From Latescibacteria bacterium UBA6620 (lineage in GTDB: Bacteria > Latescibacterota > UBA2968): a stretch of DNA of 64,000 bases. Below are positions 51,989-60,782 of the stretch, piece by piece. The notes under the pieces were generated by a model, which saw only the letters and a program-made list of their open reading frames with translations, was not told the DNA's origin and did no database searches. How positions within the stretch are numbered: the stretch's first letter is position 1; each line of letters starts with the position of its first letter. A program made the position numbers and the translations under genes. The stretch is taken from the NCBI GenBank assembly GCA_002433075.1, contig DJHM01000055.1, forward strand, positions 7,142 through 71,141. The letters are read 5' to 3'.

Positions 51989-53047
51989 ATGTCTGCTGTA
52001 AAGATTGATCTGTATAGTGACACCTCGACCATGCCCACACCGGCTATGCGGTCCTACATGTGCGAAGCTGAGGTTGGCGACGAACAGAAGATGGAAGACC
52101 CAACTGTGAACGCACTCCAGGCGCACGTTGCGGAGCTCACGGGGAAGGAAGCCGCACTGTTTATGCCCTCGGGGACCATGTGCAACCAGATTGCGATCGC
52201 TGTCCATTGTGGGCCCGGTGATCTCATCCTGCTGGACCGAACGGCCCACCCGCTTATTTCAGAGTCCGGGGGGGCGGCGGTGCTGGCCAGCGCGACGATG
52301 TATCCGATCGACGGTGAGGACGGACAGTTCACTCCCGAACAGGTCGCACAGATTATCGAACCGCCCACGAGATACAAACCAACTTTTCGCCTTGTCTCGA
52401 TCGAACAGACGACGAACAAGCCGGGGGGGAAGATCTGGGATCTCGATCAGATCCGTGCAGTTGCGGACGTTGCCCGTGAACGGGGTGCCAACCTACACAT
52501 GGACGGAGCCCGTTTGCTTAATGCGGTGGTCGCGACAGGGATTCCGGCCTCCGACTACTCGGAGCCTTTCGATTCAGTCTGGATCGATCTGAGCAAGGGC
52601 CTCGGTGCGCCGGTAGGGGGCGTTCTGGCCGGTTCGCAGGACTTCATCGATCAGGCGTGGCAGTGGAAGCAGCGAATCGGAGGGGCGATGCGCCAGGCCG
52701 GGATCGTCGCAGCAGCTGGTCTGTATGCGCTCCAGCACCACGTAGAGAGAATGGCTGAAGATCACGCGAATGCCAAGCGATTGGCCGAAGGAATCTCCGG
52801 GGCCCCAGGGATCGAGATCGACCCCACGGATGTGGAGACGAACATGGTTCGGTTCGATATCGTCGGACTCGGGATGGCATCTTCTGAGTTTGTCGACGCC
52901 TTGATCGAGCAGCACGGCGTGCGAGTGAGTGCACCCGGCCCAACGTTTGTCCGAGCGATACCGCATCTGGGCATCAGCGAGGCGGATATCGACGAGGCGG
53001 TCGATGCGATTCGAAACCTGACGACCAAGCTGAGCGAGGCGGCATGA
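51989..53047 (+). CDS. Threonine aldolase-like PLP enzyme
   Basis: A 352-residue fold-type I PLP enzyme of the low-specificity threonine aldolase group: SGTMCNQIAIAVH at the start of the active site, HMDGARLLNAVVATG (PLP-contacting Asp and Arg), and VWIDLSKGLGAPVGG with the PLP Lys. AAGGAG six bases upstream selects the ATG at 51989. It cleaves beta-hydroxy-amino acids to glycine and an aldehyde. It is followed, with a four-base overlap, by a Gfo/Idh/MocA oxidoreductase. Confidence 0.88.
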   Translation: MSAVKIDLYSDTSTMPTPAMRSYMCEAEVGDEQKMEDPTVNALQAHVAELTGKEAALFMPSGTMCNQIAIAVHCGPGDLILLDRTAHPLISESGGAAVLASATMYPIDGEDGQFTPEQVAQIIEPPTRYKPTFRLVSIEQTTNKPGGKIWDLDQIRAVADVARERGANLHMDGARLLNAVVATGIPASDYSEPFDSVWIDLSKGLGAPVGGVLAGSQDFIDQAWQWKQRIGGAMRQAGIVAAAGLYALQHHVERMAEDHANAKRLAEGISGAPGIEIDPTDVETNMVRFDIVGLGMASSEFVDALIEQHGVRVSAPGPTFVRAIPHLGISEADIDEAVDAIRNLTTKLSEAA

Positions 53048-54192
53048 AGACCTACCGGGTTGCCATCCTCGGGTGTCGTGGGCGAGGAACCGCTGCTGCA
53101 CGGTCGTACCACGCCCACCCAAGGACCGAGATCGTCGGTCTCTGTGATCTCGTACCCGAATTGCTGGAAACCTTGGGGGACGAGCTTTCGGTAGAGGCTC
53201 GATACGACGACTTCGATCGTATGATCCGGGAGGAAGCGCCGGACATCGTGGCGATTCCGGTGGCGACTCAGCTTCACTACGAGTTGGGCATGGCCGTCCT
53301 TGAGCACGGTGTCCATATCGATGTCGAGAAGCCGATCTGCACGACCCTGGAGCAGGCCGACAAGCTGGTGGCCAAGGCAGCCGAGAAGGACGTCAGAATT
53401 GCGGTACATCACCAGGGGAGGACGGGTGTTCCCATGCGTGCCGTCGCAGAGGCCTATCGAAGCGGTGCGATTGGCGAGCTGCGCTATGTACACGCAAGTG
53501 GGAAGGGCTACTACGGCGGGTACGGATTGCTCAACATCGGCACACATTCCTTGAACGCGATGATGGAGCTGACGGGATCGTGCCATTCGGTCACGGCACT
53601 CGGCAGGACGGGCGGCCACACCACTGGCCCCGCAGATGTGGTTCCTTCGCCGAATGGCATGGGCACGATGGCCGGAGAATACCTGACCGCCACCCTTGCG
53701 TTCGACGGAAACCACACAGGCACGCTCTTGCAACATCGATTTTCGAAAGTCGATATATCCGCCTACTCGTGCGAATTCTACGGAACGGAAGGCCGACTGT
53801 TCTGGGGCAGTCGGTCGGCGGGGATCCTGCGTGTGCCCAGCGATGTTCCCGGGGGCAAGGCCTGGGAACCCCTTCCGCTCGTTAACCCGGACGGTTACGA
53901 CCCGGAATCCTCGGCCGCGGCAGACGACTACGGCTATGTTGACGAGTATGTGAACGCTCTGGACGAGGACCGGCCGCATCGATGTAGCGGCGAAGTCGGA
54001 CGGCACGTGCTGGAAATCATCATGGGAATCTTCGAGTCTGTGGCTACCGGGAAGCGAGTCGATCTGCCTCAGCTCTTGCGATCGCATCCACTTCCCCCGT
54101 GGCGCGAGGCGGCCGGACATGGACCGACGCCTGACATGCCCACGCCCTATTGGGACTGGCTCGCCGCGGAAGACGAACGACAAGGACAATAG
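53044..54192 (+). CDS. Gfo/Idh/MocA family oxidoreductase
   Basis: A 382-residue NAD(P)-dependent oxidoreductase: VAILGCRGRGTAAARSYHAH Rossmann start, HIDVEKPICTTL (EKP), and YGLLNIGTHSLNAMMELTG in the C-terminal domain. The final 60 residues (RSHPLPPWREAAGHGP and onward) form an extension. ATG overlaps the aldolase stop (ATGA). The creatininase-type gene follows by nine bases. Confidence 0.88.
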   Translation: MKTYRVAILGCRGRGTAAARSYHAHPRTEIVGLCDLVPELLETLGDELSVEARYDDFDRMIREEAPDIVAIPVATQLHYELGMAVLEHGVHIDVEKPICTTLEQADKLVAKAAEKDVRIAVHHQGRTGVPMRAVAEAYRSGAIGELRYVHASGKGYYGGYGLLNIGTHSLNAMMELTGSCHSVTALGRTGGHTTGPADVVPSPNGMGTMAGEYLTATLAFDGNHTGTLLQHRFSKVDISAYSCEFYGTEGRLFWGSRSAGILRVPSDVPGGKAWEPLPLVNPDGYDPESSAAADDYGYVDEYVNALDEDRPHRCSGEVGRHVLEIIMGIFESVATGKRVDLPQLLRSHPLPPWREAAGHGPTPDMPTPYWDWLAAEDERQGQ

Positions 54193-54201
54193 AGGAACAG
54201 A

Positions 54202-55020
54202 ATGTTTCGCGAGTCGTTCAATGGCACAAACAAGAAAATCTTCTGGCAGGAGCTCTGGCGCCACGAGTTCGAGGACGCGCTGATCAGGGATCCTGTTGTG
54301 ATCGTCCCCGTTGGCTCGATCGAACAGCACGGTCCTCATTGTCCGATGGATGTGGACATCGCAGGACCGTTCTACATGGCAGTCGAGACGGCGCGGCGCG
54401 TAAACGACTTTCCCGTGATTGTTGCGCCTCCCATCTGGTCGGGGTTTACCCATTACAACATGGGATTCCCTGGAACGATCAGCCTCCGAATCGAGACTTT
54501 CCTGAATCTGGTGGGTGACGTTTGTCGCAGCATTCACGCGAACGGGTTTCATAGAATCGTGCTCGTGAATGGACATGGGGGCAACGATGCGCCGATCCGC
54601 GTCGTTCGCGATACGGTGTCCGAGGAGGATGTCTTCGTCGTTGCTTTCAGCTGGTGGCAGATGGTGGCAGACAAGATGCTGGCCCTGGGTGAGACCGATG
54701 ATGGCAGTGTGGGCCACGGAGGCGAGTGGGAAACATCCGTCATGCTGCACCTGAGAGCACACCTGGTCTATCAGGCGCGAATCAACGCCGATCGGTTTCC
54801 GAATCCGTTCAGTCCGGAGATTCAGTCCTTCGCCCGTTTCTCCGAGCGCCGTCGGGACACCGCGGAGGATACGGGGACCATGGGCGACGCCAGGGCAGCT
54901 TCCTTGGAAAAGGGCCAGAAGATTTTCGAAGTCGCTGTGGATCGACTGACGCAGCTGGTGACGGAGTTCCACCAGGTGCCCCCGAGAACCTACCGCCAGT
55001 TCGGGTCGCATTGTGAATAG
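54202..55020 (+). CDS. Creatininase family amidohydrolase
   Basis: A 272-residue metal-dependent hydrolase: VIVPVGSIEQHGPHCPMDVD with the Glu/His metal ligands, the GFTHYNMGFPGTISL segment, VNGHGGNDAP and GHGGEWETSVML (Glu ligand). Family members hydrolyse creatinine, mycofactocin precursors or formamide groups. Here the context (aldolase, sugar oxidoreductases) suggests a catabolic amide or lactam substrate. The next gene overlaps by eight bases. Confidence 0.88.
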   Translation: MFRESFNGTNKKIFWQELWRHEFEDALIRDPVVIVPVGSIEQHGPHCPMDVDIAGPFYMAVETARRVNDFPVIVAPPIWSGFTHYNMGFPGTISLRIETFLNLVGDVCRSIHANGFHRIVLVNGHGGNDAPIRVVRDTVSEEDVFVVAFSWWQMVADKMLALGETDDGSVGHGGEWETSVMLHLRAHLVYQARINADRFPNPFSPEIQSFARFSERRRDTAEDTGTMGDARAASLEKGQKIFEVAVDRLTQLVTEFHQVPPRTYRQFGSHCE

Positions 55021-56365
55021 CTCCAGGAGATACATCGTGCGTTTGATCTTCATTCTTCTATGGTCTGTTCTCTTTCTCTTTGGTGTGCCCAGAGCCGAAG
55101 AGCTGACTCTCGTGTACAGTGTCGACATCGGCGGGCACGTTGCGACGCTTTCGAAGATCGAAGCTTTTGCAAGGGGCGTGCGAAAAGGGGGGCGGCCGAC
55201 GCTTTTGTTCGACGGCGGGAACGCGCTATCGTCCGTCGAGGGCGCATACAAACACCCCAGACACAGTAGCCTGTCGGTTCACTTGATGAATCAGGCAGGC
55301 TACAACGGTTGGTTTGTGGGTTACGCCGACGCTAGCCGCGAAGGGTTCAGCAGCTACGCGGCGACGGCAAACTTCCCAGCCGTGGCGAGCAATCTACACC
55401 GCCCGGAAACCGGAAGACCCCCGCTGCAGGTACAGCCGGTCGCCGTTGTGCGTGAGGGACGTGCCCGAATCGGGCTCCTGGGCGTGACGCCTCAGGCCGA
55501 AGGGTTCGCTACCGGGAGTCCGATTCAGGCTGCGCAATATCATGTGCGTCTGTTGGCACCTCGGTGTGACTTGATCGTGGCCCTGTCGAATCTTCCACGC
55601 GACGAAGCCGACAGGCTCGGAGAAATCGAAGATCTGGACGTGGTCTTGAACCGGTCGCCAGGGGAAACGGTCTGGGTTCAGAGTGGAAGTGCCTACGTTG
55701 CCCACGTCGGGGCGCAGCTCGCAGGCATCGACCTGACATACGAGGGACGGTCCGTCACTGGAGGATCGATCAACGAGATTGACATCGAAGGCCTCGGGCC
55801 CGCACCCACGAGGTTGCCGGGATGGTCGATGATTGTAGAGGGACAACCCGTGTCTCTAACCGAAGAAATCGGGCGTTCGTCGGGGGGCTTTATCCACGCG
55901 GCAGTGGGCTATCTGATCGCGGACGTCATGCGCCAGGCGGCGGGGACAGACCTGGGACTGGTTTCCGTCGGTCAAGTCGGGGTGGGACCGCCTTCCGGCG
56001 GCATCACTCCTGACCGCTTAATCGATATGTATCCGTTCGATGCGAACGTCGGCGTGGCCACTCTAAAGGGCGCGGCTCTGCGCGAATTCCTGAGTTTATC
56101 GGACATCGGCGAGCTGATGTTCTATCCCTCAGGAGGTGTTCTAGTCTATGAGAGGCAACAATCGGGGGGTACGACGCTCGACATTCTGATCGGTGGTTCT
56201 CCGATCGTTGACAAGAAAGACTACACGGTGGCAGTGGAGACGAACGTTACGATGCCCGCACGAGTTCGAGTGACCGAGACTTCGGTGCTGGATGCCATCG
56301 CGACGAAGGTCCGAACCTCGCCGACGATCAGGGGTGTCGTTGACGCGCGAATTCAAAAGCGATAA
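55013..56365 (+). CDS. Exported 5'-nucleotidase-like protein with degenerate metallophosphatase half
   Basis: 450 residues with a signal peptide (IVRLIFILLWSVLFLFGVP). The N-terminal half has the shape of a metallophosphatase (VYSVDIGGHVATLSKIEAFA, LLFDGGNALSSVEGAY), but the metal ligands of the family are replaced: the D-x-H near the start reads DIGG, the GD of the second motif is GN, and no NHE/D or HSH motif is present. The C-terminal half matches the 5'-nucleotidase substrate domain (GYLIADVMRQAAGTDLGLVS, then ITPDRLIDMYPFDANVGVAT). It is probably non-catalytic and binding. Confidence 0.72.
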   Translation: MNSSRRYIVRLIFILLWSVLFLFGVPRAEELTLVYSVDIGGHVATLSKIEAFARGVRKGGRPTLLFDGGNALSSVEGAYKHPRHSSLSVHLMNQAGYNGWFVGYADASREGFSSYAATANFPAVASNLHRPETGRPPLQVQPVAVVREGRARIGLLGVTPQAEGFATGSPIQAAQYHVRLLAPRCDLIVALSNLPRDEADRLGEIEDLDVVLNRSPGETVWVQSGSAYVAHVGAQLAGIDLTYEGRSVTGGSINEIDIEGLGPAPTRLPGWSMIVEGQPVSLTEEIGRSSGGFIHAAVGYLIADVMRQAAGTDLGLVSVGQVGVGPPSGGITPDRLIDMYPFDANVGVATLKGAALREFLSLSDIGELMFYPSGGVLVYERQQSGGTTLDILIGGSPIVDKKDYTVAVETNVTMPARVRVTETSVLDAIATKVRTSPTIRGVVDARIQKR

Positions 56366-56385
56366 GCGAGGCGACCGGAGGGCCC

Positions 56386-57471
56386 GTGGGACACAATGAC
56401 AGGTTGGAGATCGAACCCGCGCTCTGGCCCGAGATCGAGAAGATCTTCTATTTTTTCGTCACGACCCCTGGCGGGCTCGACGGATTCGCGGTGCAGGAAT
56501 TGCGTTCGCTCCAGGGGGTCCGCGGAATCAGGGTAGACCGCCGCCGCCGCCAATCGAGGATCCATTTTCAGTATGATCGGTCGCCGAGGCGTCTTCTCGA
56601 TCTGCGATGCGTGAACGGTGTTTATACGGACCTGGGAAATGTCCAGGGCGTTACTGTCGGGCGGCCTGGAATGCTGCGTGTCGCAGAAGCTTTAGCAAAA
56701 ATCGACGTCACACCCGCAATTGCCCTCTACGATATCCTGCACGGCGTCCAGGATGCACCGGGGCTTCGCGTTACCTGCACGGTAGGTCGCGGGCATCGGT
56801 TTACCGCCGGTGAGCTTAGCCAGATTCTGGTCGCCGTACTCGCGGATCGGTATGACCTCGACCCACAGGAACAATCCGGTCCGTACACCGTACACGTCTC
56901 GATCGAGCGTCGAACAGCCAGGATCGGGTTCAGGCTTGCGCGTCTGGATGAGCGGAACTACGTGGGCGCGACCGTAGGAGGGGAGCTCCCTGCTCCGGTG
57001 TCCGCCGCCCTCTGGCGAATCGCGAAGCCGAGATCGGGTGAATGCTGGCTCGACTCGGCCTGTCGCAGCGGGTTGAACCTGATCGAGGCTCCACAGACGG
57101 ACCTGAAGAAAGTCGCCCTTGACCTTCACCCACCGTGTCTGGATGCAACGTCCATCAATGCCGAAGCGGCCGGGCAACGCCTGTCCTCCGCGCTCTGGGA
57201 CGGCCACCATCTCCCGTGTGCGCCGTCTTCAGTCGACGGGGTCGTCACAGACCTGTCAAGGCGAACGGAGTTCAAGGGCGTATGTCATTGGCTCGAGACC
57301 CATCGGGCCGCGCTCAAGCTTGACGGACGTATCGTTGTTCTGTGCGATCGAGATCGCGACCTCGAAGACCGTCTCGAGTCGGGATCCCTTCCCTTCCGTC
57401 AGGTTAGCCGCCACTCAATCAAGGCCGCCGGTCGATCTCGTTCGGCCTATCACCTGCGCACCCATACCTGA
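56386..57471 (+). CDS. THUMP-domain RNA methyltransferase-like protein, catalytic motifs eroded
   Basis: 361 residues. The N-terminal region (YFFVTTPGGLDGFAVQELRS, later the ITG-like VTVGRPGMLRV and CTVGRGHRFTAGEL THUMP core) resembles Trm14/RlmL-type 2-methylguanosine methyltransferases. In the C-terminal half, the SAM motif that would read DPxCGSGT is WLDSACRSGLNLIEAP, and the catalytic N/DPPY-type motif is VVTDLSRRTEFKG. Loss of both suggests an RNA-binding protein that no longer methylates. It is the only translation-related gene in this run. Confidence 0.65.
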   Translation: MGHNDRLEIEPALWPEIEKIFYFFVTTPGGLDGFAVQELRSLQGVRGIRVDRRRRQSRIHFQYDRSPRRLLDLRCVNGVYTDLGNVQGVTVGRPGMLRVAEALAKIDVTPAIALYDILHGVQDAPGLRVTCTVGRGHRFTAGELSQILVAVLADRYDLDPQEQSGPYTVHVSIERRTARIGFRLARLDERNYVGATVGGELPAPVSAALWRIAKPRSGECWLDSACRSGLNLIEAPQTDLKKVALDLHPPCLDATSINAEAAGQRLSSALWDGHHLPCAPSSVDGVVTDLSRRTEFKGVCHWLETHRAALKLDGRIVVLCDRDRDLEDRLESGSLPFRQVSRHSIKAAGRSRSAYHLRTHT

Positions 57472-57474
57472 TTT

Positions 57475-58293
57475 ATGCCTTCGCACGGCAGACCTGAGTC
57501 TTCGATTCGCGGCCGTCTCCACGAGGTCATCTTCGAGTCCGATACACGCTCGGGCAGGATCTTCGACCTCTTATTGAGCGTCTGCATCGTGGCCAGTATG
57601 GTGGTTGCCATGCTGGACAGTGTGGTTGAGGTTCGAGTTCAGTATGGCAGGATTCTGGAACAGCTGGAGTGGGTTTTCACGATCCTGTTCACGGTCGAGT
57701 ATCTACTCAGGCTGGTAGCCGTGCGGCATCCCACCGGATACGCTTGGAGCTTTTACGGCATCGTCGATCTTCTGGCGGTGATTCCCACCTATCTGAGTCT
57801 GCTGCTACCCGGAAGCGAGTACTTCCGGGTCATCCGTGTGCTTCGACTTCTCCGTGTATTCCGTGTCCTGAAGCTCGCGCAGTACGTCGGAGAAGCCGAA
57901 CACCTGCTCGCCGCGCTGTGTGCAAGTCGGAAGAAAATCACGGTGTTTTTGTTCACGAGCTCGACGCTGGTCGTTGCGTTTGGATCCACCTTGTACGTGG
58001 TGGAAGGCGCAGAGAATGGATTCACCAGCATCCCGAGGGGTATCTACTGGGCGATCGTAACCCTCACGACGGTGGGATACGGGGACATTGCCCCTCAAAC
58101 GACACTTGGACAGGCGATAGCGGCCGTCATCATGATTTTCGGCTAGGGTATCATTACGGTTCCAACTGGGATCGTGAGCGCCGAAATGACCCGCGTTTTT
58201 GCCCCGGTCTCGGGTTAAGCCTGTCCGTCCTGCTCGGCGGAAGGACATAACCCCGACGCCAGTTTCTGCTGGAGCTGTGGGGAAGAACTGTAA
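57475..58293 (+). pseudogene. Voltage-gated-type potassium channel with two in-frame stops and zinc ribbon
   Basis: The frame from ATG 57475 encodes six-helix channel features: S1-S4 with positive S4 (YFRVIRVLRLLRVFRVLKLA), the pore and selectivity filter TTVGYGD, and the last helix IAAVIMIFG. TAG at 58144 then replaces the Tyr expected in FGYGIITVPTGIV, and a TAA lies at 58216; beyond it the same frame continues through a C-terminal zinc ribbon (CPSCSAEGHNPDASFCWSCG) to TAA 58291-58293. Such ribbons end many bacterial ion channels, so the downstream frame belongs to the gene. Product would be a truncated channel unless stops are read through. Confidence 0.75.
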
Positions 58294-58302
58294 GGAGATC
58301 CC

Positions 58303-59712
58303 TTGGCGGAGAGACGACCCAACATTCTGTTCATCATGTCGGACGATCACGCGTCCCACGCGATGAGTTGCTACGGAAGCCGTATTAACGAGACCCCGAA
58401 TCTGGACCGCATCGCGAATGGCGGCGCTCGGTTCGATAACTGCTTTTGTACCAATTCGATCTGCGCCCCCAGTCGGGCTACGATTCTGACGGGCACCTAC
58501 AACCACGTTAACGGAGTGACGACGCTTGGAGCCAAGATCGATGGGCGACAGGACAACGTGGCCAAGCAGCTTCGTGCCAGTGGATACCAGACAGCGATCG
58601 TGGGGAAATGGCACCTCGGGCACGGAGGGCACCACGATCCGACAGGGTTCGACTACTGGGATGTTCTCCCCGGACAGGGCGACTATCACGATCCTGAAAT
58701 GAGCCGGATGGGAGAGTCTCGGAGAATCGATGGGTACGTAACGGACATCATCACTGACCTGTCCCTCGATTGGCTCGCGGGAAGAGACAGGGACCGACCG
58801 TTCTTCCTGATGCTGCATCATAAGGCTCCGCATCGCTGGTGGGAGCCCGACGAGAAGCACGCGAACCTCTACGACGACGTGGACATTCCCGAACCGGAGA
58901 CCTTCTGGGACGATTACGAAAATCGGGCTTCGGCCGCCGGGGAGGCCCGGATGCGCGTGGATCGAGATCTGACTGAACGCGACCTGAAAGGCCCGACCCC
59001 AGAGGGCCTGTCTGCGGAAGAGGAAAAGCGCTGGAAATACCAGCGATACATCAAAGACTACCTACGCTGTGTCGCCAGCATCGACGACAACGTGGGTCGC
59101 GTACTGGACTATCTGGATGAGGACGGAATCGCGGACGAAACCATCGTTGTCTACACTTCCGACCAGGGTTTCTTCCTTGGTGACCATGGGTGGTACGACA
59201 AGCGGTTCATGTACGAGGAGTCGCTTCGGATGCCTCTGCTCATCCGTTATCCGGATGGCATCGAAGCGGAGCGTGTGAACGAGGATATGGTCCTGAATGT
59301 CGATTTTCCGGCGACCTTCCTGGACTATGCTGGCGTCAAGCAGCCGGCCGATTACCAGGGCCGTAGCATGAGGGGTGTCCTGGAGGGCGCTACCCCGGCG
59401 GACTGGCGAACCTCGATGTACTACAGGTACTGGATGCATCTCACCCACCATCATGTATATGCCCACTATGGCATACGTACGCACGACCACAAGCTGATTT
59501 ACTACTACGCCGATGCAATGGGTCAACCCGGTACCGTCGACGAGAACAAGCCCCCCGAGTGGGAGCTTTTCGATCTGAAGGAAGACCCTCACGAGCTTGT
59601 GAATGTCTATCACGACCCCGACTATGCCGACATCGTGCAGTCCCTGAAGACGGAGATGCGGAACCTTCAGCTGGCGGTCGATGACGAACCTTACCACAAG
59701 GAGGATGAGTGA
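58303..59712 (+). CDS. Sulfatase
   Basis: A 469-residue alkaline-phosphatase-fold hydrolase. Metal-binding ILFIMSDDHASHAMSCYG opens the protein; the formylglycine Cys is in ICAPSRATILTGTYNH (about residue 52); VGKWHLGHGG, DQGFFLGDHGWYDKR and HKAPHRWW supply other active-site residues. No signal peptide is visible, so it is probably cytoplasmic. Cys-type sulfatases need a maturase (FGE or anSME); none was seen in this window except the FGE-fold of the KAP protein, which lacks catalytic cysteines. TTG 58303 has AAGGAG upstream. It likely removes sulfate from an imported glycan sugar. Confidence 0.9.
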   Translation: MAERRPNILFIMSDDHASHAMSCYGSRINETPNLDRIANGGARFDNCFCTNSICAPSRATILTGTYNHVNGVTTLGAKIDGRQDNVAKQLRASGYQTAIVGKWHLGHGGHHDPTGFDYWDVLPGQGDYHDPEMSRMGESRRIDGYVTDIITDLSLDWLAGRDRDRPFFLMLHHKAPHRWWEPDEKHANLYDDVDIPEPETFWDDYENRASAAGEARMRVDRDLTERDLKGPTPEGLSAEEEKRWKYQRYIKDYLRCVASIDDNVGRVLDYLDEDGIADETIVVYTSDQGFFLGDHGWYDKRFMYEESLRMPLLIRYPDGIEAERVNEDMVLNVDFPATFLDYAGVKQPADYQGRSMRGVLEGATPADWRTSMYYRYWMHLTHHHVYAHYGIRTHDHKLIYYYADAMGQPGTVDENKPPEWELFDLKEDPHELVNVYHDPDYADIVQSLKTEMRNLQLAVDDEPYHKEDE

Positions 59713-60782
59713 GCACAGCGATGAAAGTAGCGTTCTGCGGTCTCCGGCATCCGCATTCTGACGCGCATATGAGGACCCTCGGCCACTCGGACCGTGTGTC
59801 CGAGGTTATCGTCTACGACGAGGACTCAAGCGCGGTCGACTCCGCAAAAACGAATTTCGACAAGGTCCAACAAGGGTACACGGATCTCGATTCCTTGATC
59901 GCCGAAGCGTGCCCAGTCGGCGTCGCGTGTCTTCCCAACGACGCCAACGCCGGGTTGTGCGTTCGACTCCTGGAGAACGGTGCTCACGTAATCAGTGAGA
60001 AACCGATCGGCTCGTCTGTCGAGTCCGTTCGGGAGGTCGTGCGAGCGGCCAGCGATAAGGATCGCACGTTGGGTGTGATGTATCAGAACCGGTACCACCC
60101 CATTACGCAGGAGGCCAGACGGCTGATTTTCGAGGGAGCCGTTGGCGAGGTAACGACGTGTGAACTCAGGATGGTGACCTCCCAGGTTCGGTTCCGAGAT
60201 CCCGGGCATTGGCTGTTCGATAAGGCGGTATCCGGAGGAGGCATCCTGTCCTGGCTGGGCTGCCATTACCTTGACCTGCTCCGATATCTTCTGGGTGACG
60301 AAGCGGTTTCCGTCAGTGCAATGGTCGACACCAGGAGCGGGGAGGCGATCGATGTGGAAGACGTGGCGTCAATGACCGTACGCTTCTCCAGGGGTGCGAT
60401 CGGCAGCCTTCAGGCCGGATACCAGCTGCCGATCAGTGGTGCAGGCTATATGGGCCCGAGCTACGACTCCTACATCTCCATTCGTGGAACCCACGGGCAT
60501 CTGATCTGGCGACCGTCGAACGATCCTCCACAGCTGGAGGTGACGAGTGTGGCTCCAGGCTGGGAGATGGCTCCGGTCCGAACGTTCGACTTTACCGTAG
60601 CGGACAATGACGCCTATGGCGGAGTCTATGGGGTCGCATTTCTGGATGGCTTCATTGATGCTGCAACGAAAGGCGGGGCACCTCCTGCTTCGGGGAGCGA
60701 TGCACTGGAGGTGGGCAAGATCGTGGAGGCAGCCTACCAGTCTAGCGAAGAGAAGCGGCACATTGACATCGGCAGGGAGTAA
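59709..60782 (+). CDS. Gfo/Idh/MocA family oxidoreductase
   Basis: A 357-residue NAD(P)-dependent oxidoreductase: VAFCGLRHPHSDAHMRTLGH Rossmann start, HVISEKPIGSSV (EKP), and GGILSWLGCHYLDLLRYLLG in the C-terminal domain. The GTG at 59709 overlaps the sulfatase stop (GTGA); an ATG four codons on is equally close to the fold start. Coupling with the sulfatase suggests it oxidises the desulfated sugar, which is inference. Confidence 0.88.
   Translation: MSTAMKVAFCGLRHPHSDAHMRTLGHSDRVSEVIVYDEDSSAVDSAKTNFDKVQQGYTDLDSLIAEACPVGVACLPNDANAGLCVRLLENGAHVISEKPIGSSVESVREVVRAASDKDRTLGVMYQNRYHPITQEARRLIFEGAVGEVTTCELRMVTSQVRFRDPGHWLFDKAVSGGGILSWLGCHYLDLLRYLLGDEAVSVSAMVDTRSGEAIDVEDVASMTVRFSRGAIGSLQAGYQLPISGAGYMGPSYDSYISIRGTHGHLIWRPSNDPPQLEVTSVAPGWEMAPVRTFDFTVADNDAYGGVYGVAFLDGFIDAATKGGAPPASGSDALEVGKIVEAAYQSSEEKRHIDIGRE

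Noticed and set aside
52762..55251. 829-codon minus-strand open frame
   Set aside because: It is antisense to the aldolase, oxidoreductase and creatininase genes, whose motifs and overlaps are convincing; the translation has no recognisable domain and is an effect of GC-rich codon use.
22659..58293. Reassigned stop codon (alternative genetic code) to explain in-frame TAG/TAA
   Set aside because: Expected residues at the stops differ, and several intact genes end normally at TAG and TAA. Kept only as a finding to check.
57805..58860. 351-codon minus-strand open frame across channel and sulfatase
   Set aside because: Antisense to two recognisable genes on the plus strand; no domain.
58303..59712. 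FGE domain of the KAP protein as the sulfatase maturase
   Set aside because: The FGE-type domain at 19859-21853 lacks the catalytic cysteine pair and is 37 kb away.
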